Source: Nocardioides lianchengensis (GTDB taxonomy: Bacteria > Actinomycetota > Actinomycetes > Propionibacteriales > Nocardioidaceae). From it: a DNA stretch of 64,000 nt. This document shows, in pieces, positions 52,876-61,902 of the stretch. Numbering within the stretch: position 1 is the stretch's first letter; every line of letters begins with the position of its first letter. The stretch is from contig NZ_FMZM01000001.1 in assembly GCF_900101465.1 (NCBI RefSeq), positions 1 to 64,000 on the forward strand. Reading direction: 5' to 3'. The notes under the pieces were generated by a model, which saw nothing but the letters and a program-made list of their open reading frames with translations, did no database searches and had not been told where the DNA came from. The position numbers and the translations under genes are program-made.

Positions 52876-55418
52876 TGCTGCGCGCCGCGCTGAAGAGCCT
52901 GCTCGGGCGCAAGGTGCGCCTGCTGATGAGCACGTTCGCGATCGTGCTCGGGGTCGCGTTCGTCGCCGGCACCCTGGTCTTCTCCGACACGCTCAACCGC
53001 AGCTTCACCGCGCTGTTCGCCTCGACGGTCGGCGACGTCGTCGTCCGGCCCGAGGGCGCGGTCAACCCGATGGGCGACCTGTCGACGCTGACTGTGCCCG
53101 CGGAGGTCGCGGCCGACCTCGAGCGGGTGGACGGCGCCGCGCGGGTCGACGGCAACGTCAACGCGACGAACGTCGTCGTCCTCGACGAGGACGACAAGGT
53201 GGTCGGCGGCTTCGGCCCGCCGTCGCTCGGCTCGAACTGGACCGGGGCCCCCGCGGGCCACGGCCTGGAGGGCCTGGTCATGACCGAGGGGCGGGTGCCC
53301 GACGGTCCCGAGGAGGTGGCGCTCGACGCCGGGACGGCGGAGAAGGCCGGGTACGTCGTCGGCGACACCGTCACCCTCAACACCGCCGGCGCCACCGCGA
53401 CCCTGGAGCCGACCCTGGTCGGCATCGCCGACTTCCGCGAGGGCGGCTCGCTCAACGGGGCGACGCTCACGATCTTCGACACCGCGACCGCCCAGGAGCT
53501 CTTCCTGGACGGTGCCGACGCCTACTCCGACCTCTGGGTGACCGCCGAGGACGGCGTCTCCCAGGAGGAGCTGCGCGACCGGGTGGAGGCCGAGCTGCCC
53601 GACGGGCTCGAGGCGGTCACCGGTGACGACGCGGCCGACGAGGCGGCCTCCGACCTGCTCGAGGCGATCTCGTTCCTCACCACCTTCCTGCTCATCTTCG
53701 CCGGCATCGCGCTCGTGGTCGGCGCCTTCCTGATCGTCAACACCTTCTCCATCCTGGTGGCCCAGCGCAGCCGCGAGCTCGCGCTGCTCCGGGCCCTCGG
53801 GGCGTCCAAGCGGCAGGTCCTCGGCTCGGTCCAGCTGGAGGCGCTGGTGCTCGGCCTGCTCGGCGCGACCCTCGGCCTCGGGCTGGGCGTGCTGCTGGCG
53901 ATCGGGCTGCGGGCCGTCTTCGCCCAGGTCGGGCTGGACCTGTCGGGGCAGTCGCTGATCTTCGCGCCGCGCACCGTCCTCGCCGCCTACGCCATCGGCG
54001 TCCTGGTCACCATGGCGGCGGCGCTGCTGCCCGCGCTGCGCACCACCCGGATCGCGCCGGTGCAGGCGCTGCGCGACGACGTCGTGCTGCCCGAGTCCTC
54101 GATCCAGCGCCGGCTCCAGGTCGGCGTGGTGCTGGTGCTGGCCGGGCTGGTCTCGCTCTTCGCGGGCCTGGGCGACGTCGTCGAGGTGCCGCACGGCGGC
54201 TGGTTCGTCGGCGCCGGGGTGCTGGCGATCCTGCTCGGCGTCGCGGCCGCCAGCCCGGTGATCAGCCGGCCGTTCCTCGTGCTGGCCCGGGTCACCTTCG
54301 CGCGCCTGTTCGGCACCGTCGGCAACCTCGCCGGCCAGAACTCGCTGCGCAACCCCCGTCGTACGACGGCCACGGCCTCGGCGCTGATGATCGGGCTCAC
54401 CCTGGCCTGCACGATGGCCATCGTCGGCGACTCCGCCAAGGCCTCGGTCGACAAGTCCATCGAGGACAACTTCGTCGGCGACTACGTCGTCAGCAACGTC
54501 GTGGCGGGCTCGTTCTCGCCCGAGGTCGCGGAGCGGATGCGGGCGGTCGACGGCGTGGTCCAGGTGGTGCGGCAGCGCTACACCGGCGGCACCATCGACG
54601 GCGAGCCGCAGGGCGTGGTCGGCATCGACGCCGACGGCGCGGAGTTCCTCGAGCTCACCGCCGCGGCCGGTGACGTCACCGCGCTGCGCGAGGGCACGGT
54701 CCTGCTCCAGGAGACCTACGCCGACGACGAGGATCTCCAGGTGGGCGACGACCTGGAGATCGAGATGCCGGCCGGCGACCAGCGCTGGGAGGTCGTCGGG
54801 ATCTACGAGGACAACCCGGTGCTGTTCTTCCCGATCGTCACCACCGTCGACACGCTGCTCGCGACCGGGGCGCAGGACAAGGACAACGCGCTGATCATCG
54901 ACGTCGACCCGGCCTCGCCGGGCGTCGGCGACCGGCTGGAGGAGGCGATCGCCGACCTGCCGATCGTCACCGTCAAGGACCAGGCCGAGTTCGCCGAGGA
55001 GCAGCGCGCCCCGATCGACCAGTTCGTGCTGCTGATCTTCGCCCTGCTCGCGCTGGCGCTGGTGATCGCCGTGCTCGGCATCGTCAACACCCTCGCGCTG
55101 TCGGTCATCGAGCGCACCCGCGAGGTCGGGCTGCTGCGGGCCATCGGGCTCTCCCGGCGCCAGCTGCGGTGGATGATCACGCTGGAGTCGGTCGTGATCG
55201 CGGTGCTCGGCGCGGTGCTCGGGGTGCTGCTCGGCACCTTCTTCGGCATCGTGCTGATGTACGCCCTGCGCGACGAGGGCCTCGAGGTGATCAGCGTGCC
55301 GACCGGCCAGCTCGCGGTCTTCCTCGCCCTGTCGGTGCTGATCGGGGTGCTCGCGGCGGTGCTGCCCGCCCGCCGGGCGGCCCGCCTCGACGTGCTGCGG
55401 GCCATCGCCACGGAGTGA
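52875..55418 (+). CDS. ABC transporter permease, FtsX/MacB type, double length
   Basis: An 847-residue permease with two FtsX repeats and about ten transmembrane helices: a first helix near residues 15-38, an extracytoplasmic MacB_PCD domain (about 45-240), helices around 260-400 (LVVGAFLIVNTFSILVAQRSRELALLRALGASKRQVLGSV), a second periplasm-like domain (about 520-690) and the last block (VLGIVNTLALSVIERTREVGLLRAIGLSRRQLRWMI). Fused tandem permeases like this are common in Actinobacteria. Substrate unknown; likely mechanotransmission or export of a peptide or lipid. Confidence 0.9.
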   Translation: MLRAALKSLLGRKVRLLMSTFAIVLGVAFVAGTLVFSDTLNRSFTALFASTVGDVVVRPEGAVNPMGDLSTLTVPAEVAADLERVDGAARVDGNVNATNVVVLDEDDKVVGGFGPPSLGSNWTGAPAGHGLEGLVMTEGRVPDGPEEVALDAGTAEKAGYVVGDTVTLNTAGATATLEPTLVGIADFREGGSLNGATLTIFDTATAQELFLDGADAYSDLWVTAEDGVSQEELRDRVEAELPDGLEAVTGDDAADEAASDLLEAISFLTTFLLIFAGIALVVGAFLIVNTFSILVAQRSRELALLRALGASKRQVLGSVQLEALVLGLLGATLGLGLGVLLAIGLRAVFAQVGLDLSGQSLIFAPRTVLAAYAIGVLVTMAAALLPALRTTRIAPVQALRDDVVLPESSIQRRLQVGVVLVLAGLVSLFAGLGDVVEVPHGGWFVGAGVLAILLGVAAASPVISRPFLVLARVTFARLFGTVGNLAGQNSLRNPRRTTATASALMIGLTLACTMAIVGDSAKASVDKSIEDNFVGDYVVSNVVAGSFSPEVAERMRAVDGVVQVVRQRYTGGTIDGEPQGVVGIDADGAEFLELTAAAGDVTALREGTVLLQETYADDEDLQVGDDLEIEMPAGDQRWEVVGIYEDNPVLFFPIVTTVDTLLATGAQDKDNALIIDVDPASPGVGDRLEEAIADLPIVTVKDQAEFAEEQRAPIDQFVLLIFALLALALVIAVLGIVNTLALSVIERTREVGLLRAIGLSRRQLRWMITLESVVIAVLGAVLGVLLGTFFGIVLMYALRDEGLEVISVPTGQLAVFLALSVLIGVLAAVLPARRAARLDVLRAIATE

Positions 55419-55480
55419 GGCCGCCGGATTGGACTTCGTCAGCCCGAATCGGTCAAGATCCCGGATTTCCCGGACGGAAG

Positions 55481-55492
55481 GTGTCTAGTCCA
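55481..55492. promoter_or_regulatory. HutC/DasR-type operator candidate
   Basis: gtgtctagtcca (55481-55492) agrees with the DasR-site core TGGTCTAGACCA at 9 of 12 positions. It lies 16 bases before the GTG start of a HutC-type regulator and overlaps its promoter (TACCCT at 55495-55500), so autoregulation is plausible. Confidence 0.4.
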
Positions 55493-55507
55493 TCTACCCT
55501 CGGGGAT

Positions 55508-56227
55508 GTGGAGGAAGTACTGGTTCCGGACGGACGATCGCTCAAGCACGTACAGGTGCGCGAGTACGTCCGTTCCCTGGTGACCGGCAGCGCCCCCGGA
55601 TCGCCCGCGCCGTCCGAGCGCGAGCTCGTGCACCGCTTCGGCGTCGCCCGGATGACGGTGCGCCAGGCCATGGACGCGCTGGTCGTCGAGGGGCTCCTCG
55701 AGCGGATCCCCGGACGCGGCACCTTCGTCGCGCGGCCCCGTCGTACCGCCAGCCGGATCACCAGCTACTCCGAGGAGATGGCGCGCCGCGGCATGCTCGC
55801 CGAGTCGCAGACCCTGCTGGCCCGCCGCGAGCAGGCGGGCCCTGGCGTCGCCCGCGCGCTGAGCCTGACCGAGGGGGACGCGGTCATCCACTGGCGCCGG
55901 CTGCGCCGCGCCGACGGGGTCCCGATGTGCATCGAGGACGCCTACCTCAACGAGGTCCTGCTGCCGGGCTTCCTGCAGAGCGGCATGCCCACCAGCCTGT
56001 ACGACGCCCTGGAGTCGCGCGGCCTGCGCCCCTCCTGGGCCGAGGACTCGATCAACGCCGACCGCGGCAACGCCGAGGAGTGCGGCCTGCTCGAGGTGGA
56101 GCCGGGCTCCCCGGTGCTGCGCCACTCCCGCCGGGCCATCGCCGGCGACAAGGTCGTCGAGGTCTCGCGCACCGTCTACCGCGCGGACCGGTTCACCCTC
56201 TGGGTGCAGCTCGGCCAGGACGGCTAG
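55508..56227 (+). CDS. GntR family regulator, HutC subfamily (UTRA domain)
   Basis: A 239-residue regulator: N-terminal winged helix (about 10-75: LKHVQVREYVRSLVTGSAPGSPAPSERELVHRFGVARMTVRQAMDALVVEGLLERIPGRGTFVA) and a C-terminal UTRA effector domain (about 90-235). The start GTG 55508 fits both the reading frame and a promoter just upstream. HutC members such as DasR respond to sugar phosphates or amino-acid derivatives; the effector here is unknown. A DasR-like site lies in its own promoter. Confidence 0.9.
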   Translation: MEEVLVPDGRSLKHVQVREYVRSLVTGSAPGSPAPSERELVHRFGVARMTVRQAMDALVVEGLLERIPGRGTFVARPRRTASRITSYSEEMARRGMLAESQTLLARREQAGPGVARALSLTEGDAVIHWRRLRRADGVPMCIEDAYLNEVLLPGFLQSGMPTSLYDALESRGLRPSWAEDSINADRGNAEECGLLEVEPGSPVLRHSRRAIAGDKVVEVSRTVYRADRFTLWVQLGQDG

Positions 56228-56234
56228 CAGGCCG

Positions 56235-56576
56235 CTACAGCTTCCCCAGCGCCGCGACCGGCTCGCCGGTCTCCTCGCAGACCCACACCGGGTCGGGGCC
56301 GCCCAGGTCGGGCTGGATGTAGAGCGTGTGCACGGGACCGTCCTCGCAGATCGAGCACAGCGGCCAGCGGCCGGCCGCCTCGAACAGCGCGTCCTGGACG
56401 TCCTGGGCGACCAGCCCGGCGACGTACACCGCACCCTCGGGCCACTGCTCGGCCCACCACTTCCGGGCCGAGACGGCGTCCTCGAGCGCGCTGACCGCGG
56501 CCGCCGTCGCCTGACCGCGGGCCGAGAGGTCCGCGAGCACCCGAGCCCGCGCGTCGTACAGCAGCGCGTTGTCCAC
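56235..56576 (-). CDS. Hypothetical protein with Cys pair
   Basis: A 113-residue protein starting at GTG 56576 (VDNALLYDARARVLADLSARGQ). The first 70 residues are helical, with WWAEQWPEGAVYVAGLVAQDVQDALFEAAGRWP; the C terminus has CSICEDGPVHTLYIQPDLGGPDPVWVCEETGEPVAALG, three Cys plus His suited to a small zinc site. No family recognised. Convergent with the GntR gene after 7 bases and divergent from the WXG-like trio. Confidence 0.65.
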   Translation of the reverse strand: MDNALLYDARARVLADLSARGQATAAAVSALEDAVSARKWWAEQWPEGAVYVAGLVAQDVQDALFEAAGRWPLCSICEDGPVHTLYIQPDLGGPDPVWVCEETGEPVAALGKL

Positions 56577-56670
56577 AGCCCCATTGTGCTCGCGTTTCAA
56601 AGGCCGGCCCGTCCGGGCACGCGTCGGGCACCGGTCACGACGGGTGACCGCGGTCTCGGGAGGTACGACG

Positions 56671-57027
56671 ATGGGCGCGACCGATGCACCGGCAGAGGTG
56701 TTCGTGGAGGCGTGGGACGACCTACGGCGGCTGCCGCAGGTGATGGACGAGGCGGCCGAGCAGGCGGAGCGGATCGTCGGGCACGCGACGACCTGGGTCG
56801 CCAACCGGGCCGGGTTCGAGCCGAGCCCGGTCTGCCTGCTCCGGCCGCTCGCCGAGGCGATGGACCTGGTCGCCTGGGCGTTCCGGCGGACCGGTGAGGA
56901 GTTCGCCGAGCAGTGGGCCGAGGTGCGGGCGGGCGTGGTGGCGGCCGAGCGCGAGCTGGCCGGCTCCGACGGGCGGGCCGCGGACTCGAGCGTGGCGCTC
57001 GGGCGGGACCTGCGGGGGGTGGCCTGA
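56671..57027 (+). CDS. Small helical protein, WXG/ESX-like, first of trio
   Basis: A 118-residue, fully helical acidic protein starting at ATG 56671 after GGAGG (56659-56663). It has Trp in helical contexts (EAWDDLRRLPQVMDEAAEQ, ATTWVANRAGFE, LVAWAFRRTGEEFAEQW), no signal peptide and no Cys-rich part apart from Cys51. Size and layout resemble ESX/WXG-type secreted partners, but the classical central WXG is not present. Adjacent (no gap) to a second helical protein. Confidence 0.6.
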   Translation: MGATDAPAEVFVEAWDDLRRLPQVMDEAAEQAERIVGHATTWVANRAGFEPSPVCLLRPLAEAMDLVAWAFRRTGEEFAEQWAEVRAGVVAAERELAGSDGRAADSSVALGRDLRGVA

Positions 57028-57771
57028 ATGCCGGTCCCGACCCTGATGAGCATCCGGCTCGAGGAGCCCGACCGCGGCGGGAAGCAGCTCGACCACGACG
57101 CGACCTTCACGGCCTGGGACGAGGCCTTCACGACCATGCGCGACGTGGTCAACCACGGCATCGACGCCGTCAACCACGCCGGTGCCGGGCTGCCGCGGCT
57201 GCCCGAGGGCAGCCTGGAGGAGCTGCTGATCCTGCCGCTGACCGGCGACTACGCGACGATCGGCCAGAACGCCGCGGCGTGCATCGACGTGCGCGAGGCG
57301 CTGCACGACTGGGCCGACAACCTGGCGCGGCTCTCGGTCGGGGTCGAGCCGGGCTGGGGCGGGGCCGCGGCGTCGGCGTACCTGCTCCGGGTCAACGCCC
57401 TGGGCCTGGCCGCCCGCGGGCTGGGCGAGACGGTGCGGATCGGGGCGATCGCCTTCGAGGAGATCGCCCGGTTCTCCGAGCGGATCGGCATCGAGGTCGA
57501 GCGGCTGGTCGTCGAGCTGGGTCGGACCCTGGTCCGCCTGGCCCGCCGGATCCTGTCGAAGGTCTCCGGCCCGGCCGGCTGGGGCGCCTTCGCGGCCGAG
57601 CTGCTGCTGAAGGGCCTGGACGCGATCACCGACATCATCGACGATGTCAAGCGGGTGCTGGAGCTGATCGAGACGCTCCGCGACCTCCACGGGACGGTCG
57701 TCGACTGGGTCCACCAGCAGCAGGACCGCCTCGAGCTGTTCCGCGGGCTGCCCTCGCTGGTGCGCTCGTGA
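57028..57771 (+). CDS. Helical protein with WGG/WG motifs, EspB/WXG-like, second of trio
   Basis: A 247-residue, mostly helical protein. A helix-turn-helix hairpin around residues 30-125 is interrupted by GVEPGWGGAAASAYLLRV, a W-G turn at the place where WXG100 proteins have WxG, followed by long amphipathic helices (EEIARFSERIGIEVERLVVELGRTLVRLARRIL; DAITDIIDDVKRVLELIETLRDL). This suggests a type VII-secretion-associated or polymorphic-toxin-like protein. No C-terminal toxin domain is seen. Starts right after its neighbour and overlaps the next gene by GTGA. Confidence 0.65.
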   Translation: MPVPTLMSIRLEEPDRGGKQLDHDATFTAWDEAFTTMRDVVNHGIDAVNHAGAGLPRLPEGSLEELLILPLTGDYATIGQNAAACIDVREALHDWADNLARLSVGVEPGWGGAAASAYLLRVNALGLAARGLGETVRIGAIAFEEIARFSERIGIEVERLVVELGRTLVRLARRILSKVSGPAGWGAFAAELLLKGLDAITDIIDDVKRVLELIETLRDLHGTVVDWVHQQQDRLELFRGLPSLVRS

Positions 57772-58055
57772 CCGCCCTGGAGGCGGCCCTGGCCCGCGCC
57801 GCCGCGGTCTCCGAGCGCGCGACGGCCGTCACCCGGACCCAGCCCGTCGACCCGGCGGTCCGGGCGGCCCTCGACGAGGTCAGCGGGGCGTCGGCGTCGG
57901 CGGCCGAGCAGTCGGTCGGCGAGCGGGTCCGCTGCGGCCCGCTCGAGTGGGACGACGTCTGGCGGGACCCGCACGCGCTCGGCCCGGCGGCCGTCCGGCT
58001 GGTCCAGCGGGCCCTCGTCGTGGTGGCGCAGGACATCGGTCGCGCCGCGGGCTGA
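57768..58055 (+). CDS. Small helical protein, third of trio
   Basis: A 95-residue helical protein, GTG 57768 overlapping the previous stop as GTGA. Sequence VTALEAALARAAAVSERATAV, then EVSGASASAAEQSVGERVRCGPLEWDDVWRDPHALGPAAVRLV. No known domain. Position and coupling suggest it is a partner, chaperone or immunity-like component of the helical protein before it. Followed by about 140 bases with only a promoter-like gap before the secreted lamin-tail protein. Confidence 0.55.
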   Translation: MTALEAALARAAAVSERATAVTRTQPVDPAVRAALDEVSGASASAAEQSVGERVRCGPLEWDDVWRDPHALGPAAVRLVQRALVVVAQDIGRAAG

Positions 58056-58193
58056 GCGAGGAGTACGACGGCGGTCGTCCGGCTCGAGTTGGCCCGGCGT
58101 TCACGCCGGGTTCTCCGGTGGCGATGACAGTGCACGAGCCTGTTGTGGACGCCGCCGACTCGGGTCCGGCCGAAATCGTGGAGGACTCACCTC

Positions 58194-61100
58194 GTGCCAT
58201 CGCGTCACCGCTCTGCCCTCATCACCTCCCTCCTGGCCGGCTCCGTCGGCCTGGTCCCGCTCCTGGTCGCGCTGGCGCCCCCGGCGTCCGCCGCGGCCGC
58301 CGACGTCAAGATCAACGAGATCGTGTCGAACGGTCCGGCTCCCGACTCGATCGAGCTGACCAACATCGGCGCGGCACCGGTCGACCTCTCCGGCTGGATC
58401 CTGAAGGACGACAAGGACGCGAGCTCGCAGCCGATCCCCGCCGGTACGACGCTCCCCGCGGGCGGCTTCCTGTCCTTCCCCACCACCTTCGGGCTCGGCA
58501 ACGGCGACGCCGCGCGGGTGTTCCTGCCGGACGGCACCACGCTGGTCGACGGACACACGTTCCCGAGCCACTCGAACCCGTCCTGGTCGCGCTGCCCGGA
58601 CGGCACCGGTGCGTTCGTGCAGGCGCAGGCCGCCAGCCTCGGCGCGGCCAACGCCTGCACGGTGCCTGACACGGCGGTGCGGATCAACGAGGTCGAGTCG
58701 AGCGGTGGGAGCCCGGGTGACTGGGTGGAGCTGCTCAACACCGGGACGGGTGCGGTGGATGCGTCGGGGTGGGTCTTCCGGGACGCCGACGACACGCACG
58801 CGTACGTGATCCCGGCGGGGACGTCGATCCCGGCGGGCGGCTACTTCCTGCTGGAGGAGGCTGCGTTCGGGTTCGGGCTGGGCCAGCCGGACTCGGCGCG
58901 GTTGCTCGCGGAGGACGGCACCACGGTGATCGACTCCTACGCGTGGACGACGCACGCGACGACGTCGTACGGGCGGTGCCCGAACGGGACCGGGAACCTG
59001 ACGACGACCACGGCGCCCACCAAGGGCGCGGTCAACACCTGCCCGACCCCGGCCGGTGCGGACGCCCTCGAGATCAACGAGGTCAAGACCAACCCGAACC
59101 CCGACTTCGTCGAGGTCCGCAACGTCAGCGACGCGCTGGTCGACGTGGCCGACTTCTGGGTGGCCGACTCGGCCGCGAGCCCGGTCCGGATCACCTCCGA
59201 GTCCACCCCACTCCAACCCGGCGAGCTCTTCGCCTTCAACCCCGACGAGATCGTCGGCGGCTTCGGCCTCGGGGCCGCCGACAGCGTGACGATCCTGCTG
59301 TCCGACAAGACCACGGTCGTCGACACCTACGCGTGGACCACCCACCGGCTGCCGTCGTACGGGCGCTGTCCCGACGGCCCCGGGCTGGTCGAGAACCCCG
59401 TCGCCAGCCCCGGCGCCGAGAACGTCTGCCAGCCGGTGCGGATCAACGAGGTCGAGTCCAGCGGCGGGCAGCCGGGGGACTGGGTCGAGCTGGTCAACGT
59501 GAGCGCCGGGCCGGTCGACGTGTCCGGCTGGGTGCTGAAGGACGCCGACGACACCCACTCCTACGCCATCCCGGCCGCGACCACGATCGCCGTCGGTGGC
59601 TACCTGGTCCTCGACGAGGCCGCGTTCGGCTTCGGTCTCGGCCAGCCCGACGCAGCGCGCCTCTTCCGCGCCGACGGCACCACGCTGGTGGACTCCTACG
59701 CCTGGACGACGCACGCGACGACGTCGTACGGCCGGTGTGCCGACGGGGCCGGTGCCTTCGTGACCACCGAGGCGGTCACCAAGGGCGCCGCCAACCTCTG
59801 CCCGCCGCCGTTCTTCGGAGTCGACACCGAGCCGTGGCCGGGCAGCCAGACGGTCACGACGTCGGACCCGCAGAACGCCTTCGTCTCCGACGTCAGCACC
59901 GGTGACGTCAGCGGTCTGGCCTTCAGCCCGACCGAGCCCGGCGTGCTGTGGGCGATCAAGAACAAGAACCGGCTCTTCAAGCTGACCAAGGTCGGCGGCC
60001 TGTGGACCCCCCTCACCACCGACGGCTGGGCAACCGGCAAGGCGCTGACCTTCGCCGACGGCTCGGGCGAGCCCGACACCGAGGGCGTGACGGTCGGACC
60101 GGACGGCGCGATCTACGCGACCACCGAGCGCGACAACACCGCCAGCAGCGTCCCGCTCAACCAGGTGCTCCGCTTCGACCCGACGCAGCCGGGTCCGCTG
60201 CGCGCCACCGCGACGTGGAACCTGAACGCCGACTTCCCCGAGCTGGCCGGCATCGCCGGGGGCTCCAACCTCGGGTTCGAGGGCCTCACCTGGGTGCCCG
60301 ACAGCTACCTGGTCGCCGGCGGGTTCGTCGACGAGAGCACCGGCGCGGCCTACCGGCCGTCGTCGTACGCCGGTCACGGGGACGGGTTGTTCGTGATGGC
60401 CCTGGAGAACGACGGCGCCCTCTACGCCTACGCCCTCGGCAACGGCCTGCAGCACCGGGTCGCCAAGGTCGCGAGCGGGTTCCCGCATGTCATGGACGTC
60501 TCGTTCGACCCCGAGCGCCAGCAGCTGTGGGCCGTCTGCGACGACACCTGCCAGGGGCAGGTCTCTCACCTGAGGATCGGGGCGAACGGGAAGCTCGGCG
60601 TGGTCGGGGGCTACGAGCGCCCGACCGGCATGCCGAACCTCAACAACGAGGGCTTCGCGCTCGCCCCGCAGTCCACCTGCGTCGACGGGGCGAAGGAGGT
60701 CGTCTGGTCCGACGACGCCGGCACCGGCGGGCACTCGCTCCGCTCCGCGACCCTGCCGTGCACCGGGCTGATCGACAGCACCACCGCACCGCAGGTCTCG
60801 GGCACGGCCCGCTCCGGCGAGACCCTGACCGCGACGGCCGGCACCTGGTCGGTCGACGGAGTCGCCCTCGCCCACCAGTGGCGTCGCGGGGAGATCCCGA
60901 TCGAGGGCGCGACCGGCCCGTCGTACGTCGTCACCGGCGCCGACAAGGGCGCGGCGCTGAACGTGGTCGTCACCGCCTCGAAGACCGGGTACGCCGACGA
61001 GACCGCCGCCTCGGCGCCGGTCACGGTCGAGGACCTGCCGCTGCTGGTCACGGCACCGGCCGTCTCCGGGTCGGGCCGGGTCGGCGACGAGCTCGCCGTC

Positions 61101-61886
61101 TCGACCGGCGGCTGGGACGAGACCGGCCTGACCTTCGCCTACCAGTGGCTGCGCTCCGGCGCGCCGATCGCCGGGGCGACCTCGGCGTCGTACACGCCGA
61201 CGGCGGCCGACCTGGCCGCCGGCGCGGTCTCGGCCCGCGTCACCGCGACCCGCCCGGCGGGCGGGGCGTCCGGCGCCCCGGCGACGACCGAGCCGGCCTC
61301 CGTGGTCGCCGGCGACGCCGCGACCGCGACGGCGGCGCCGCGGGTCTCCGGGACCCCGGTGACCGGGCAGCGCCTGGTCGCCACCAGCGGCAGCTGGTCG
61401 GTCCCGGGCCTGGCCTTCGGCTACCAGTGGCTGCGCGACGGGGCCCCGATCGCCGGCGCCACGGCTTCGTCGTACCGGCTGGTCGGAGCGGACCAGGGCC
61501 GGCGCGTCGCCGTCCGGGTGACGGCGGCCCGCGCCGGCCACGCCAGCGGTACGGCGACCAGCGCGGCCGTCCGGGCGACCGGCCCGGCGGTGTCGAGGAC
61601 CCGGCTGAGCGTCGCCCGGAAGGTCACGGCCGGCAAGCGGGCCGCGGTCACGGTGCGGGTCACCGGTGCCTGGGACCCGACCGGCACGGTCACCGTGCTG
61701 CTCGACCCGCGGAAGGGCCGGACCGTCACCAAGACGGTGCGGCTGCGCGACGGCGTCGTCCGGTTCAGCACCGCGCGGCTGGTCGCCGGCACCTACCAGG
61801 TGCGCGCGGTCTACGCCGGCGACGCGCTGCACCGCGGCTCGGCGACCGCGACTCGCGTCGTGGTGAAGGCCAAGCGGGGGCGCTGA
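58194..61886 (+). CDS. Large secreted protein: lamin-tail repeats, propeller, Ig-like repeats
   Basis: A 1230-residue exported protein; GTG 58194 with GGAGGA at 58180-58185 is preferred over an upstream TTG. Signal peptide (residues 1-37), then four lamin-tail (LTD) domains beginning KINEIVSNG, RINEVESSG, EINEVKTNP and RINEVESSG, the second and fourth nearly identical. Next a phytase/SdiA-regulated-like propeller region (about 540-850, GLAFSPTEPGVLWAIKNKN, GFEGLTWVPDSYL), three Ig-like repeats (Q-W-x-R-x-G-x-P-I-x-G-A-T), and a final Ig-like Big_3 domain ending in a basic tail. Likely surface adhesin or esterase-like scaffold. Confidence 0.85.
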   Translation: MPSRHRSALITSLLAGSVGLVPLLVALAPPASAAAADVKINEIVSNGPAPDSIELTNIGAAPVDLSGWILKDDKDASSQPIPAGTTLPAGGFLSFPTTFGLGNGDAARVFLPDGTTLVDGHTFPSHSNPSWSRCPDGTGAFVQAQAASLGAANACTVPDTAVRINEVESSGGSPGDWVELLNTGTGAVDASGWVFRDADDTHAYVIPAGTSIPAGGYFLLEEAAFGFGLGQPDSARLLAEDGTTVIDSYAWTTHATTSYGRCPNGTGNLTTTTAPTKGAVNTCPTPAGADALEINEVKTNPNPDFVEVRNVSDALVDVADFWVADSAASPVRITSESTPLQPGELFAFNPDEIVGGFGLGAADSVTILLSDKTTVVDTYAWTTHRLPSYGRCPDGPGLVENPVASPGAENVCQPVRINEVESSGGQPGDWVELVNVSAGPVDVSGWVLKDADDTHSYAIPAATTIAVGGYLVLDEAAFGFGLGQPDAARLFRADGTTLVDSYAWTTHATTSYGRCADGAGAFVTTEAVTKGAANLCPPPFFGVDTEPWPGSQTVTTSDPQNAFVSDVSTGDVSGLAFSPTEPGVLWAIKNKNRLFKLTKVGGLWTPLTTDGWATGKALTFADGSGEPDTEGVTVGPDGAIYATTERDNTASSVPLNQVLRFDPTQPGPLRATATWNLNADFPELAGIAGGSNLGFEGLTWVPDSYLVAGGFVDESTGAAYRPSSYAGHGDGLFVMALENDGALYAYALGNGLQHRVAKVASGFPHVMDVSFDPERQQLWAVCDDTCQGQVSHLRIGANGKLGVVGGYERPTGMPNLNNEGFALAPQSTCVDGAKEVVWSDDAGTGGHSLRSATLPCTGLIDSTTAPQVSGTARSGETLTATAGTWSVDGVALAHQWRRGEIPIEGATGPSYVVTGADKGAALNVVVTASKTGYADETAASAPVTVEDLPLLVTAPAVSGSGRVGDELAVSTGGWDETGLTFAYQWLRSGAPIAGATSASYTPTAADLAAGAVSARVTATRPAGGASGAPATTEPASVVAGDAATATAAPRVSGTPVTGQRLVATSGSWSVPGLAFGYQWLRDGAPIAGATASSYRLVGADQGRRVAVRVTAARAGHASGTATSAAVRATGPAVSRTRLSVARKVTAGKRAAVTVRVTGAWDPTGTVTVLLDPRKGRTVTKTVRLRDGVVRFSTARLVAGTYQVRAVYAGDALHRGSATATRVVVKAKRGR

Positions 61887-61902
61887 CCTCTACGCTCACG
61901 CC

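Noticed and set aside
58143..58193. Upstream TTG start for the lamin-tail protein
   Set aside because: GTG 58194 has a well-placed GGAGGA and gives a normal signal peptide; the extra 17 residues are not signal-like.
58101..61832. Long open frame antisense to the lamin-tail protein
   Set aside because: Translation is Arg/Gly/Val-rich repeats without domains, the pattern of a mirror frame in high-GC DNA; the plus strand has signal peptide and clear domains.
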